A stretch of 53,828 bases of DNA from an uncultured Erysipelotrichaceae bacterium (GCA_910586285.1 CAJUGR010000002.1:1-53828); one strand, 5' to 3'; counted from the stretch's first letter, positions 8,249 through 17,649 are shown. Notes: generated from the sequence alone by a model not told the origin. A program made the numbers and translations.

Positions 8249-8335
8249 GGGAGAAGTTCTCCCTTTCTCATATAGCGGTATTAACCGCATTGATAAAAGC
8301 GATGAAGGATTTTCCTCATCGCTCTTTTTATTATA
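8249..8335 (-). terminator. Terminator after tcdA plus two further hairpins
   Basis: AGCGATGA/TCATCGCT (8298-8323, bulged, extended by GGA/TCC) followed on the minus strand by a short T-run ends the tcdA transcript; the opposite strand also has a T-run after the stem. Two more perfect inverted repeats follow, GCGGTATTAACCGC (8275-8288) and GGGAGAAGTTCTCCC (8249-8263). Their role is unknown. Confidence 0.6.
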
Positions 8336-8367
8336 TACAAGCATAAGATTCCTGAATGATCTGTATT

Positions 8368-9144
8368 TCACTGAAATGAATTTTCAAAACCATGCTGATG
8401 AGAAAAATCTGTTTTGGCTTCCTTTCGCTCAAGAATACTTCGTATAGCATAAGATGCACAGGCCAAACCGGCCGCGGCCGGCACAAAGGGTGAACTTGCC
8501 GGAGGCATCTGTTCTTTTCGTGTTTTTCCTTGTTCATTGATCACTTTGGTTTGTTTTCGTGGCTGTTCTATGGAGTAAACAACCGGTATTGGACGGCAAA
8601 TGCCGCGTTTTCGAACTTGCGAGCGCATCACTTTTGCAAGCGGATCATAACTTGTCTGCATGAGTTCTCCGATTCGCAAAGCGGTGGGATTCAAACGATT
8701 GGCCATCCCTAAGCTGGAAATAAAAGGAACACCGCGCTCTAAACACGCAGTAATGAAATCTAACTTACTGCTTACGGTGTCGATGGCATCCACCGCAAAA
8801 TCGATTTGATCGGCGAATATGCTTTCATTTAACGCAGCGGCATAAAATTGTGAATATGTGACCACTTCACAATCATCACGAAAGGAAAGAATTCGTTCTT
8901 TCATCGCAAGGGTCTTTTCTTGGTTGATCGTTTCATAGGTCGCATGAAGCTGACGATTGAGATTACTGGGACTGATCACATCATGATCCACCAAAATGAT
9001 TTTTCCGATACCGCTGCGTGCCAATGCTTCTGCGCAATAGGAACCGACGCCGCCGATGCCAATCAATACAACACATGATTTTTTTAATTCCTTTAACTGA
9101 TTATTTCCCAGTAATAATTCCATTCGCTGTAACGTGCTTTCCAT
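8368..9144 (-). CDS. tcdA: tRNA threonylcarbamoyladenosine dehydratase (TcdA/CsdL, ThiF fold)
   Basis: TcdA is an E1-like ATP-dependent enzyme that cyclises t6A37 in ANN-decoding tRNAs to ct6A. The ATP-binding motif VVLIGIGGVGSYCAEALARSGIG, then LVDHDVISPSNLNRQ and FAVDAIDTVSSKLDFI, are diagnostic of the ThiF/MoeB/HesA superfamily; the KRGICRPIPVVYS and PPASSPFVPAAAGLACASYAI segments are typical of TcdA rather than MoeB or ThiF. ATG 9142-9144 was chosen for its ribosome-binding site (AAAGGA, eight bases). It stands alone between a 299-bp gap and a terminator. Confidence 0.88.
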   Translation of the reverse strand: MESTLQRMELLLGNNQLKELKKSCVVLIGIGGVGSYCAEALARSGIGKIILVDHDVISPSNLNRQLHATYETINQEKTLAMKERILSFRDDCEVVTYSQFYAAALNESIFADQIDFAVDAIDTVSSKLDFITACLERGVPFISSLGMANRLNPTALRIGELMQTSYDPLAKVMRSQVRKRGICRPIPVVYSIEQPRKQTKVINEQGKTRKEQMPPASSPFVPAAAGLACASYAIRSILERKEAKTDFSHQHGFENSFQ

Positions 9145-9443
9145 CACCGCCATCCTTTCTTTCCTTGTCATTTGCTAAATCTTGCCGCAAAAATTCAGTT
9201 TTTATGAAAACGTTTCCATGTTTTTATCCGTTTTATTCAACCATACTTTTTATCGCACTCATCTTCTGCATTCAAATAAAATTTTCGTTAAACTTTGGTT
9301 TTTACTTCATCTTAATGCTCATAGATTTTAATGAAATTGTGTTGAAATCAAATTAAAGACACGATAACAAAAGGATTTTCTTATACTTTAATTTTATAAT
9401 ATGTCTTTTTTATAATATCAACCTTCATGAAATTAATTCTCTG
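9145..9443. other. AT-rich spacer without a recognised gene
   Basis: About 300 bp between tcdA and the zinc-ribbon gene. It should carry the tcdA promoter, but I see only weak -35/-10 candidates (TTGAAT..TAAAAA on the minus strand near 9255-9280). No RNA gene or repeat is apparent. Confidence 0.4.
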
Positions 9444-10406
9444 TTAATCGGCGGAAAAAGAATAGCTGAATTGCGCTTCTTTGTCCTCGTTTAGATAGGT
9501 TACGGTCGCTTCTCCATCTTCAATAACCACCTCATATGCAGAACCGTCCCAAATTTCCACATCACACGATTTCATCAAGTTGCCCATGCCGTATTGACTG
9601 GCCTCATACAAATAACGAACCAGTATTTCCAAATCATCGGTACTGATTTCGTCCTCCACAAATACATTTGTATCTCCGTCAAGCGTGAAAGAAGTATATT
9701 CAAAATCCGGTTTTGTGGAATCGATTTCATATGCGCGAGTATTTTTGAATTCATAAAGATCAGATTCATCCTTACTATCCAGTGTTAAGGTTAATTGCAT
9801 ATGCGGTAACACAAGCAGCTGATCAAATTGACTGACGACTTGATTATTTTCATCATATAAATAGACATCTGTCACAATACAGCGATCACCGCTGTTTTCC
9901 ATATCCAAGGCCATCTCATGTGTCTCGGGTAAGTATTGACTCCCATAAACATAAAGATCATCGCCGCCGGGAGTCCATGTATTATCAGCACTTTGCTCGG
10001 TGAATAAAATCAAACCAAAAATTATCTGAATGAAAATAAAAAGAGCAATACCCAACCCAATGACAGTTTTCAGTTGGGTCGGTAAATGAAAGCTTTTTTT
10101 ATTTTTTTGACGTGAATCGCTTTCCCATGTCGGCACACTGCGAACATTCTCATCGCAATGCTCATCTTGTTTTGACTTTGACTGAGAAGCGTTTTTGATC
10201 TTGTGATCAAAAATTCGCTGCTTGTGTAATAATTCATGATGCATTCCTGATTGCTTTGGCTGTTTTAAGGTTTCCTCACCGGCAACGGTGCGAAATCGTG
10301 ATAATTTGGATCGCGCTAATAGCTTTCCGCAAAGCGGACAACGATCACAATAAGTCACGACATTACAATGGGTACAGCGCCGCGGTTCATCAAAGAACTC
10401 ATCCAT
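9444..10406 (-). CDS. Zinc-ribbon single-pass membrane protein, function unknown
   Basis: I do not recognise a characterised family. The 320-residue protein begins with a zinc ribbon, RRCTHCNVVTYCDRCPLCGK (five cysteines in CxxC-x5-C-x2-CxxC spacing), followed by a charged cytoplasmic linker, one membrane segment (about 113-135, GLGIALFIFIQIIFGLILF) and an extracytoplasmic domain of about 180 residues rich in Asp, Glu and Tyr. ATG 10404-10406 was chosen because AAAGGGG lies nine bases upstream and the ribbon then begins directly. It overlaps the miaA stop by eight bases and so belongs to the mutS-mutL-miaA operon. The topology suggests a metal- or redox-sensitive membrane anchor, which is inference only. 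Confidence 0.75.
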   Translation of the reverse strand: MDEFFDEPRRCTHCNVVTYCDRCPLCGKLLARSKLSRFRTVAGEETLKQPKQSGMHHELLHKQRIFDHKIKNASQSKSKQDEHCDENVRSVPTWESDSRQKNKKSFHLPTQLKTVIGLGIALFIFIQIIFGLILFTEQSADNTWTPGGDDLYVYGSQYLPETHEMALDMENSGDRCIVTDVYLYDENNQVVSQFDQLLVLPHMQLTLTLDSKDESDLYEFKNTRAYEIDSTKPDFEYTSFTLDGDTNVFVEDEISTDDLEILVRYLYEASQYGMGNLMKSCDVEIWDGSAYEVVIEDGEATVTYLNEDKEAQFSYSFSAD

Positions 10407-11334
10407 GATTCCCATCCCCTTTCGTCTGAAGCCATTGCTCAACATCACTCATAATTCGTTTCTGCCAATCATCCGTTTGGGTATCATACCAGTGCATCGG
10501 CAGCTGATTGCGAAACCATGTATCCTGTCGCTTCGCAAAACGCTTGGTGTTTTTGATAATTTGTTCACCGCATTGTGCAATGGTTGCCTTACCGTTAAAA
10601 TAATCAGACCATTCTTTATAACCGATCGCCTGAAAGCACTGACGTTCCCATATGTTCGGATCACTTTTCACCAATCCCTCTACCTCTTCAAACAATCCTT
10701 GTTTCATCATTAATGCAAAGCGCTGTTCAATCCGTTGATGAAGCTGATCTCGCGGTATCGTCAAGCCGATAAGATATGCATCATAACACAGCTTATGTTC
10801 CTGACGATCAATGATATCACTTTTTTTATCTCCTAAATGTGCCATTTCCAGTGCCCGAATCATACGCTTGCGATTATGCGGATGAATGGTTTCACATGCC
10901 TTGTGATCGACCTGTTTCAATAATGCAAAAAGTTGTGCATTGCTTAACGTCCCCAAAAAAATGATGAAATCTTCATCCTTTGCTTGATCACTAAAGGTAT
11001 AATCGTACAATAAAGATTTAATATATAAGCCGGTTCCGCCACACACAATCGGTAGATGACCGCGATTCGTGATCGCTTCTATCAGTTCTCGTCCTTCTTC
11101 CTGAAAGCTTTTCACATGGTAAGACTCCTCAATGGTATGAGTGTCGATTAAATGATGAGGTATGGAATCCATTTCCGCTGCGGTGATCTTGGCAGTTCCG
11201 ATATTAAGTCCTCGATATACTTGTAACGCATCCCCATTGATAATTTCACCGCTAAATTGTTTCGCTATGGCGATACTGCAGGAAGTTTTTCCGACTGCGG
11301 TAGCCCCGGCAATCACCAATACTTTTCTTTTCAT
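10399..11334 (-). CDS. miaA: tRNA dimethylallyltransferase MiaA
   Basis: MiaA transfers a dimethylallyl group to N6 of A37 in tRNAs reading UNN codons. The P-loop reads AGATAVGKTS (usually GPTAVGKT), with NGDALQVYRGLNIGTAK, HHLIDTHTIEESYHV, GGTGLYIKSLLYDY and HNRKRMIRALEMAH as further family motifs. The 311-residue length is standard. It starts five bases after mutL, an arrangement conserved in many bacteria (mutS-mutL-miaA). Hfq, which often follows, is absent; a zinc-ribbon membrane gene overlaps its end instead. Confidence 0.95.
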   Translation of the reverse strand: MKRKVLVIAGATAVGKTSCSIAIAKQFSGEIINGDALQVYRGLNIGTAKITAAEMDSIPHHLIDTHTIEESYHVKSFQEEGRELIEAITNRGHLPIVCGGTGLYIKSLLYDYTFSDQAKDEDFIIFLGTLSNAQLFALLKQVDHKACETIHPHNRKRMIRALEMAHLGDKKSDIIDRQEHKLCYDAYLIGLTIPRDQLHQRIEQRFALMMKQGLFEEVEGLVKSDPNIWERQCFQAIGYKEWSDYFNGKATIAQCGEQIIKNTKRFAKRQDTWFRNQLPMHWYDTQTDDWQKRIMSDVEQWLQTKGDGNHG

Positions 11335-11339
11335 CTTCT

Positions 11340-13331
11340 TTACCTTAGAAATTGTTTCACTAATTGTTCATCACTCATGCAGATAAAGGTCGGACGACCA
11401 TGCGGACAGTGAAACGGCTGTTCACATTTGCCCAGATCAGCAATCACCTGCCGCATTTCTTCCATGGTTAAAGTGCGATGAAAACGAATGGAACTATGAC
11501 AAGCCATCGTGGCGATTGCCAGATGACGGATTTTTGCCTCACTGACTTCCCGCTCTTTCATCCAGCCATCAATCAAATCTTGAAGGAATGCCTTTTCTTC
11601 CGTGTTCTGCATCCAGATCGGTAAATCACGAACGACTAGGGTTTGATCACCAAAGCGTTCAAATTGAATTCCCAATATTTGCATCGCTTCATTACATTCA
11701 TCCAGCTGCGACATGATCGTAGGATCGACATCAATAGATATCGGAAGCAACATCGGCTGAGCATCATTATTTCCCGCTAAAATCTGTTTGCGAATTTGTT
11801 CAAAGTGATAGCGCTCCGCCGCAGCATGCTGGTCAATAATATATAAACCTCCCTCTCCCTGCGCAAGAATATAGGATTGATGAAATTGTCCGATGACTTC
11901 CAGTTGAGGTAGGGATGGATTTTTTGCCGGTGTGCTTTTTATTTCCGTTTTTTCCATCACATCTTTTACGGGTTCTTTGATCTCGGCATCCTTTTGGGAA
12001 ATAGTTGTTATATCTAGGGAAATAAGTTCTTTTTTGCTTTTTTGTTCCGGTCTTTGAAGAATGGGACGGGAGCGCTGCGGATAGGTAATTCCACAATCTT
12101 CCACCATCATTTCCGGTGTCGATTTTGTTTGAATATTGTTGGTTTCCCGCGGCGTCTCTGAAACCGGCTCCATCATTTTTTTGCGTATTTCTTCAAAGTC
12201 CAATGAAGGAAGGGTATCCGGATTTTGAAACCCCTCATTCACTTCCTGATGAAGCTTCTTTAGCTTGGGATCGCGCTCATAGCTCAAATCTAATTCCATT
12301 ATTTCCGGCTTTGACTGTGGTTGTTTCATCGTCACCTCGGCAACCTGTAAATGTTCCTTCAACACGGATTCCACACTTTGATAAAGCAGCTTCTCCAACT
12401 GCTTTTCTTTTGATAAGCGAATTTCCCACTTGGAAGGATGAACATTGACATCCACCAACTGTGCATCCATGTTTATGTTCAATACCGCAATCGGATAGCG
12501 ATCTTTGGGCATATAGTCATGATACGCATCGATAATCGCCTTCTGTAAATGATAATTACGAATCATCCGATGATTCACAAACAAGATCATATAATATTTC
12601 GTTGCCCGATTGTGATGTGGTTGCGCAATATAGCCGCTGATTTGATAATCAAAATCACTGTTTTCCACCGCAATAGCGCTCTTTGCGACATCGCGGCCGT
12701 ATATTTGCATCAACACTTCCTGTAATTGATTTGTTCCTTTTGTTTGAAATACTTGTTTCCCGTCATGTGATAAATAAAAGGCAATATCTGGATGTGCCAA
12801 TGCGAATTTCTGGACGATATCCAAAATCAATGAGAATTCATATTGCGGGCTTTTGAGATGTTTAAAGCGAGCCGGAGTTTTCTGAAATAAATTGCTGACT
12901 TCAATACTTGTGCCCTGAGGCGCTCCCGCCGCATGAACATCCTGAAGCTTTCCGTAATATAATTCGACTTCGGTGCTTTCTTTGCCGTTATTAGTGCGTA
13001 ATCGCACCTGCGATACTGCCGCAATCGAAGGAAGGGCTTCTCCGCGAAAGCCCATTGTATGAATATTCCATAAATCACTCTCTTCTTTCAGCTTACTGGT
13101 GGCATGACGTTCAAAAGCGATTTTGGCGTCCTCACGGTCCATTCCGATACCATCATCAGTAATGATGATGGAACCGATTCCACCTTGTGTGATTTGGATT
13201 TCTATGGTCTTTGCTTCAGCATCAATCGCATTCTCAACCAACTCTTTCACTACTCCGGAAGGGCGTTCCACCACTTCACCGGCCGCAATCATATTGCATA
13301 AGTGTTCATCCAGACAATTGATTTTTCCCAT
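11340..13331 (-). CDS. mutL: DNA mismatch repair protein MutL
   Basis: MutL couples MutS mismatch recognition to strand incision. The GHKL ATPase domain is complete: IAAGEVVERPSGVVKELVENAIDA, DDGIGMDREDAKIAFERHATSK, TMGFRGEALPSIAAVSQV. A poorly conserved linker (about 330-460) leads to the C-terminal domain with DQHAAAERYHFE, matching the metal-dependent nicking endonuclease motif of MutL proteins from bacteria without MutH, and a closing ACHSSIRFHRTL..CPHGRPTFI region. The protein has 663 residues from the ATG at 13331, chosen over one three codons upstream because AGAGGG is properly spaced for it. Confidence 0.95.
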   Translation of the reverse strand: MGKINCLDEHLCNMIAAGEVVERPSGVVKELVENAIDAEAKTIEIQITQGGIGSIIITDDGIGMDREDAKIAFERHATSKLKEESDLWNIHTMGFRGEALPSIAAVSQVRLRTNNGKESTEVELYYGKLQDVHAAGAPQGTSIEVSNLFQKTPARFKHLKSPQYEFSLILDIVQKFALAHPDIAFYLSHDGKQVFQTKGTNQLQEVLMQIYGRDVAKSAIAVENSDFDYQISGYIAQPHHNRATKYYMILFVNHRMIRNYHLQKAIIDAYHDYMPKDRYPIAVLNINMDAQLVDVNVHPSKWEIRLSKEKQLEKLLYQSVESVLKEHLQVAEVTMKQPQSKPEIMELDLSYERDPKLKKLHQEVNEGFQNPDTLPSLDFEEIRKKMMEPVSETPRETNNIQTKSTPEMMVEDCGITYPQRSRPILQRPEQKSKKELISLDITTISQKDAEIKEPVKDVMEKTEIKSTPAKNPSLPQLEVIGQFHQSYILAQGEGGLYIIDQHAAAERYHFEQIRKQILAGNNDAQPMLLPISIDVDPTIMSQLDECNEAMQILGIQFERFGDQTLVVRDLPIWMQNTEEKAFLQDLIDGWMKEREVSEAKIRHLAIATMACHSSIRFHRTLTMEEMRQVIADLGKCEQPFHCPHGRPTFICMSDEQLVKQFLR

Positions 13332-13363
13332 GGTATTCATCCCTCTCTTTCCCGTAATAATGA

Positions 13364-15913
13364 TCAGGAAATGATCTTTTTCAAATCATGAATCAGAATC
13401 AATGCTTCCATCGGCGTCATACGATCAGTTTCCACCTGCATCAACTTCTCTTTCATTTCTGCTAATTTCGGATCGGTTTTTTCCATCTGTACCGGCTGGT
13501 GCAACAGATCCATAGCCGCATCACTGTTTTGATCCTGTACTTCTAAGTAAGATAAAATATATTTGGCACGATCCAATATAGGAGCAGGAAGTTTAGCCAA
13601 TCTTGCGACATTAATTCCATATGACTTATCTGCTTTCCCTTCACTTACCCGATAAAGGAAAGTGACATCATCGTTTTTCTCATGAACTTCTACATGTACA
13701 TTGCGAATTCCTTCATGATGATCAGCCATTTGTGTCAGTTCATGGTAGTGTGTGGAAAATAATGTTTTGGCATGAATGTTCTGTTCAATATATTCAATCA
13801 TAGATTGCGCCAGTGCCATGCCATCATAAGTGGAGGTACCCCTCCCGATTTCATCAAATAGAATCAATGAATGTGCCGTGGCATTTTGAAGCGCCTGATT
13901 GGCTTCCATCATTTCCACCATGAAGGTCGACTGACCTGACATGATATCATCACTGGCCCCGATACGGGTAAAGATTTGATCAAACAACGGCAGTTCCGCT
14001 TTGCGTGCCGGAACAAAACAGCCAAGCTGTGCCATAATCACAATTAACGCGGTTTGGCGCATATAAGTTGACTTGCCGCCCATATTCGGGCCGGTAATCA
14101 TCAGTATGGAATCGGTTTCACTCATGTGAAGGTGGTTGGATACATAACGGGTGGCTTGTTTCATCATCTTCTCTAAGATCGGATGTCGTGCCTCTTCCAA
14201 CAAAATGGCTGTCTCCCTGTGAAACTTTGGTCGGGTATATCCGTTTTCACTTGATATCTCCGCCAATGCATATAAGGTATCAATGGTGGCCAATGCATTG
14301 GCCATGTCATGCAGCTTAGGAATATATTGTTTTACTAAGTCCAATAAAGCCGCAAACAATTCACTTTCCAAGCGAATACTGCGTTCCTGCGCATGTACGA
14401 TAGCATCCTCTTTTTCTTTTAACTCCGCAGTGACGAAGCGTTCTGCATTGGTCAATGTTTGTTTACGCACATAGCCGAATTCTTCCTTAATTTGATCCAA
14501 ATTGGCTTTGGTGACTTCAATATAATAACCAAAAACGCGATTATACCCGATTTTTAGTGATTTCACTTTGGTACGTTCCCGCTCCTTGGCTTCTAATTCC
14601 AAAATCCATTCTTTTCCGCTTTTTCCGATCTTACGCAGGCGATCGAGTTCTTCATGATAACCATCGACAAAGATGCCTCCCTCTTTCAAGTTCAGCGGCG
14701 GATTCTCCACAATCGCACCGTTTAATTGTTCATATAATGGTTGACATAAGTCAATATGTTGAAAGTTTTGATAGCTGGGACAAGCGCGAAACAACGAAAA
14801 GATGGCCGGTACATGTTCCAGCGTTTTCACAAAGCGCTGAATATCCCGCGGGTTGGCATTGCCGTAAGCCACTCGCGCACTTAATCGTTCCAAATCGTAA
14901 ACGCTTCCTAAATGTTCTCGCAGTTCATCTTTCGTAATAAAATTTTCATTTAGATATTCTACTGCATCCAATCTCCGATTAATCTCATTTACATCTACCA
15001 ACGGATATTCAATCCATTTTTTCAGCATCCGTGAACCCATTGCACTTTGGCATTTATCCATAAAGCTCCATAAGGTTTGACTTTTGGTATTCGTTCTTAA
15101 CGGACGGATCAATTCCAGATTTTGTCGGGTATGAAAATCCATTTGTAAAAAGTCTGCTTCATGAATCCATTGTACAGGACTTAAATGAGTCATGTTGCGC
15201 TTTTGCGTTTCATCCAAATAATTGGTCAATAGCGCAAAGCAATAGTGAATTCGTTCATCCTTGATGCCGCTTAATAAATGTTCATATTCCGCTTTACACG
15301 TATGATTTTCTTCCAGTGAAATCGTGATCGTCTCCAGATCTTCGATCATTTTGCGCACTTTTTTATCAAACCGCGGTTCCACAACAACTTCTGCAACGTT
15401 ATTTCCCAACAATACCTTTTGAATTGCCATGACTTGTTTATCAATGATCTGCGCATGGATTTCTCCGGTGGTCATTTCACAATATACGACTGCCAAGCCA
15501 TATTGAAAGTCATGCAGCGCAGCGATGTACACCGTATTTTTATCATCCTGAACATCTTCCATGATCGTTCCCGGTGTGATGATTTTTATGACATCTCTTT
15601 TGACCAATCCCTTAGCCAGTGCCGGATCTTCCAGCTGTTCGACAATCGCAACTTTATAGCCTTTTTGAATTAATCGCTGAATATAACCGCTGGCCGCATG
15701 AAAAGGAATTCCGCACATCGGAACGCGCTCTTCCACTCCGGCATTTCTTCCGGTTAAAACCAGATCCAATTCTGACGATGCCGTTTTCGCATCTTCAAAA
15801 AACATCTCATAAAAATCACCGAGTCGATAGAAAACGATTGCATCCGGATGCTTTTCTTTGACTTCCAGATAATGATTCATCATCGGTGTATATTTTCCCT
15901 TTTCCGCTGCCAA
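13364..15913 (-). CDS. mutS: DNA mismatch repair protein MutS
   Basis: MutS recognises mispaired and looped bases and recruits MutL. The mismatch-binding domain begins TPMMNHYLEVKEKHPDAIVFYRLGDFYEMFFEDA, which contains the conserved Phe-x-Glu (FYEMF) that stacks on the mismatch. The C-terminal ATPase has ITGPNMGGKSTYMRQTALIVIMAQ (Walker A), SLILFDEIGRGTSTYDGMALA (Walker B and D-loop) and STHYHELTQM. At 849 residues it is full length. The start codon is TTG (15911-15913) behind GGAGGGG. It is the first gene of mutS-mutL-miaA-zinc ribbon. Confidence 0.95.
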   Translation of the reverse strand: MAAEKGKYTPMMNHYLEVKEKHPDAIVFYRLGDFYEMFFEDAKTASSELDLVLTGRNAGVEERVPMCGIPFHAASGYIQRLIQKGYKVAIVEQLEDPALAKGLVKRDVIKIITPGTIMEDVQDDKNTVYIAALHDFQYGLAVVYCEMTTGEIHAQIIDKQVMAIQKVLLGNNVAEVVVEPRFDKKVRKMIEDLETITISLEENHTCKAEYEHLLSGIKDERIHYCFALLTNYLDETQKRNMTHLSPVQWIHEADFLQMDFHTRQNLELIRPLRTNTKSQTLWSFMDKCQSAMGSRMLKKWIEYPLVDVNEINRRLDAVEYLNENFITKDELREHLGSVYDLERLSARVAYGNANPRDIQRFVKTLEHVPAIFSLFRACPSYQNFQHIDLCQPLYEQLNGAIVENPPLNLKEGGIFVDGYHEELDRLRKIGKSGKEWILELEAKERERTKVKSLKIGYNRVFGYYIEVTKANLDQIKEEFGYVRKQTLTNAERFVTAELKEKEDAIVHAQERSIRLESELFAALLDLVKQYIPKLHDMANALATIDTLYALAEISSENGYTRPKFHRETAILLEEARHPILEKMMKQATRYVSNHLHMSETDSILMITGPNMGGKSTYMRQTALIVIMAQLGCFVPARKAELPLFDQIFTRIGASDDIMSGQSTFMVEMMEANQALQNATAHSLILFDEIGRGTSTYDGMALAQSMIEYIEQNIHAKTLFSTHYHELTQMADHHEGIRNVHVEVHEKNDDVTFLYRVSEGKADKSYGINVARLAKLPAPILDRAKYILSYLEVQDQNSDAAMDLLHQPVQMEKTDPKLAEMKEKLMQVETDRMTPMEALILIHDLKKIIS

Positions 15914-15938
15914 AATGACCCCTCCGTTTCAGGACTAT

Positions 15939-15968
15939 ATTATATCAAAAAATGGCGTCTTTTGTCAT
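15939..15968 (-). promoter_or_regulatory. sigA-type promoter of mutS operon
   Basis: Minus strand ATGACA (15963-15968), 18 bases, TATAAT (15939-15944), about 25 bases before the mutS start. Confidence 0.55.
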
Positions 15969-16000
15969 AATTCGCACTGTAAATTCCTTCCCATCTTTAC

Positions 16001-16034
16001 AAAAAAAGAACCTCGCTATGAAGTCCTTCTCTTT
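16001..16034 (-). terminator. Terminator after the PTS-like gene
   Basis: On the minus strand AAGGACTTC pairs fully (two wobbles) with GAGGTTCTT around ATAGC and is followed by a run of T. It directly follows the stop codon of the PTS-like gene and separates it from mutS. Confidence 0.6.
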
Positions 16035-17572
16035 TATGACATGCGCTTTAATTCTTTTTTTATTTCCTTGGCAATAATGGTAGACAGATTGCCCAACCTG
16101 ATCAAATAACCCTCTTTGGCTTCCAAAATCAAATAAGCGCCTTCCTGTCGCAACAGATTGAAGTTGACTTTATCACGATGATGCAGCGCCACGGTCATCT
16201 TATCCGGAGTAGAGGAAACCGATCGTATGTTATTTAAACCACCAAGTGCTTCAATCACCCGTTTACATACCTCACGACGATTGTTAAAATTAAACAGACC
16301 GATCGCAAAATGGCTGAAGTAAAAGCGAGTAGCAAAAAAGAACAGTACCAAAATCACGACTCCGACGCCTGCCATCATTGAAAAAGCATAGGACATTTCC
16401 GGATTTCTGAAATAAAGCAACAGATCCAGCATAGATCCAGGATTCGCTACCATCAGCGATCCTTTAAACCAATATCCTACGGCGACTCCCATCATTTGGA
16501 AACCGGCAAACAGAAAACCTACGACAATCAAGTACAACAAATACAACATCGGTGCCAGCACCAGCATTAATATTTCCATTGGTAAGGCATTGCCGCTAAT
16601 CACAGACAGTAAGATGGCGATGATAAAGAACAAGAGATAACGCTTGCGATCTTTCTTTTCGTTGACCATAGAGAGATAACCAAGCAAAAATCCCGGTACC
16701 AGGAAAATATTGATCACATAATACGGTGTGATCAAATGTCCGGCATTGGTTGTGACAATTTGCAGATTCTGCATCGCATACCATGCATTGACATCGCCGG
16801 GATAAAGAACGCCGAAGCTATCAGTCGCACTGCCACCCAATTCACTAAACCAAAACGCTTCCCGTGATATATCCTGTAACCCGAAAATTGCCGATAGACG
16901 CTCCGTTACACCATAGATAAACAAATTCATCGGATTTATCAAATCCTTCGCTAAAAATTCATGAAGATTATTAATAATAAGGATAACCAACGCCCAACCA
17001 TACGCAAACATAATTCCACACACTACACTGATAGCGATACTCAATAACATTGCCCACGCATCATGATCAATAAATGATAACATTCCGTGCATCGTATAAT
17101 GCCGAGACTTGCGATAAGCGTACATCGTGATAAAATAGGCAGCCAGTAATGAGAAAATTCCGGTATTATACGGAATTCTAATAACCTCACCGAAAATGCT
17201 CTCGCTGTCAAAGCTGATCTGCATTCCCAACATATTGCCGTAAAAATAACTCGGTGCATCCGTTTTATTTAAAAACAGTATCATTAGATTAATAACAATA
17301 TAACTTAACAAGCCGATAAATACCGGCACCGAATCTTCAAACTTTCTTGTCAATACGACCACAAAGACCAATAAGGGAAAGATTCGAATCAAAAATCCTC
17401 CGCTGTATCGCATAATTTCACAAATCATTATGACAATTTCATTTTTCACTTCCCACAAATAAGCAACATTGGGATTGATAATCGCATTACCGACACTCAA
17501 CAGCATGGTCGCTACAAACAGTACCTTCAGCGGGAATTGTATATATTCTAACATGGCATGCCACCTTGTCAT
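16034..17572 (-). CDS. Degenerate PTS glucose-family EIIC-EIIB homologue
   Basis: The fold is that of a glucose/GlcNAc-type PTS permease: about 430 residues with roughly ten membrane segments (EIIC), then a cytoplasmic EIIB-like domain (about 432-512; ALGGLNNIRSVSS..DKMTVALHHRDKVNFNLLRQEGAYLILEAKEGYLIRLG). The usual catalytic features are gone. The EIIB phospho-cysteine region (normally a Cys-x-Thr-Arg-Leu motif) reads SSTPDKMTV here with no Cys. The EIIC sugar-site Glu region (normally T-E-P-I-E-F) reads GNALPMEI near residue 330, and the His-rich GLHH motif reads GLQDIS near 232. Transport by phosphorylation is therefore unlikely; a receptor or regulatory role is inference. ATG 17570-17572 follows a strong AGAGGTG site. 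It is monocistronic between a terminator and its own promoter. Confidence 0.75.
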   Translation of the reverse strand: MTRWHAMLEYIQFPLKVLFVATMLLSVGNAIINPNVAYLWEVKNEIVIMICEIMRYSGGFLIRIFPLLVFVVVLTRKFEDSVPVFIGLLSYIVINLMILFLNKTDAPSYFYGNMLGMQISFDSESIFGEVIRIPYNTGIFSLLAAYFITMYAYRKSRHYTMHGMLSFIDHDAWAMLLSIAISVVCGIMFAYGWALVILIINNLHEFLAKDLINPMNLFIYGVTERLSAIFGLQDISREAFWFSELGGSATDSFGVLYPGDVNAWYAMQNLQIVTTNAGHLITPYYVINIFLVPGFLLGYLSMVNEKKDRKRYLLFFIIAILLSVISGNALPMEILMLVLAPMLYLLYLIVVGFLFAGFQMMGVAVGYWFKGSLMVANPGSMLDLLLYFRNPEMSYAFSMMAGVGVVILVLFFFATRFYFSHFAIGLFNFNNRREVCKRVIEALGGLNNIRSVSSTPDKMTVALHHRDKVNFNLLRQEGAYLILEAKEGYLIRLGNLSTIIAKEIKKELKRMS

Positions 17573-17591
17573 AAAATCACCTCTTGATATA

Positions 17592-17620
17592 ATGATACCA
17601 TTTTGATATGGTGACTTCAA
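17592..17620 (-). promoter_or_regulatory. Promoter and inverted repeat upstream of the PTS-like gene
   Basis: Minus strand TTGAAG (17615-17620), 17 bases, TATCAT (17592-17597), preceded by TGG as an extended -10. An inverted repeat ACCAT-N6-ATGGT occupies most of the spacer, a possible operator. Confidence 0.55.
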
Positions 17621-17649
17621 ATATTTTATTGACTTTTATCCCTACCGAA

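Noticed and set aside
9018..9356. 112-codon plus-strand frame overlapping tcdA
   Set aside because: Composition is that of the reverse complement of tcdA and its AT-rich upstream region; no start signal.
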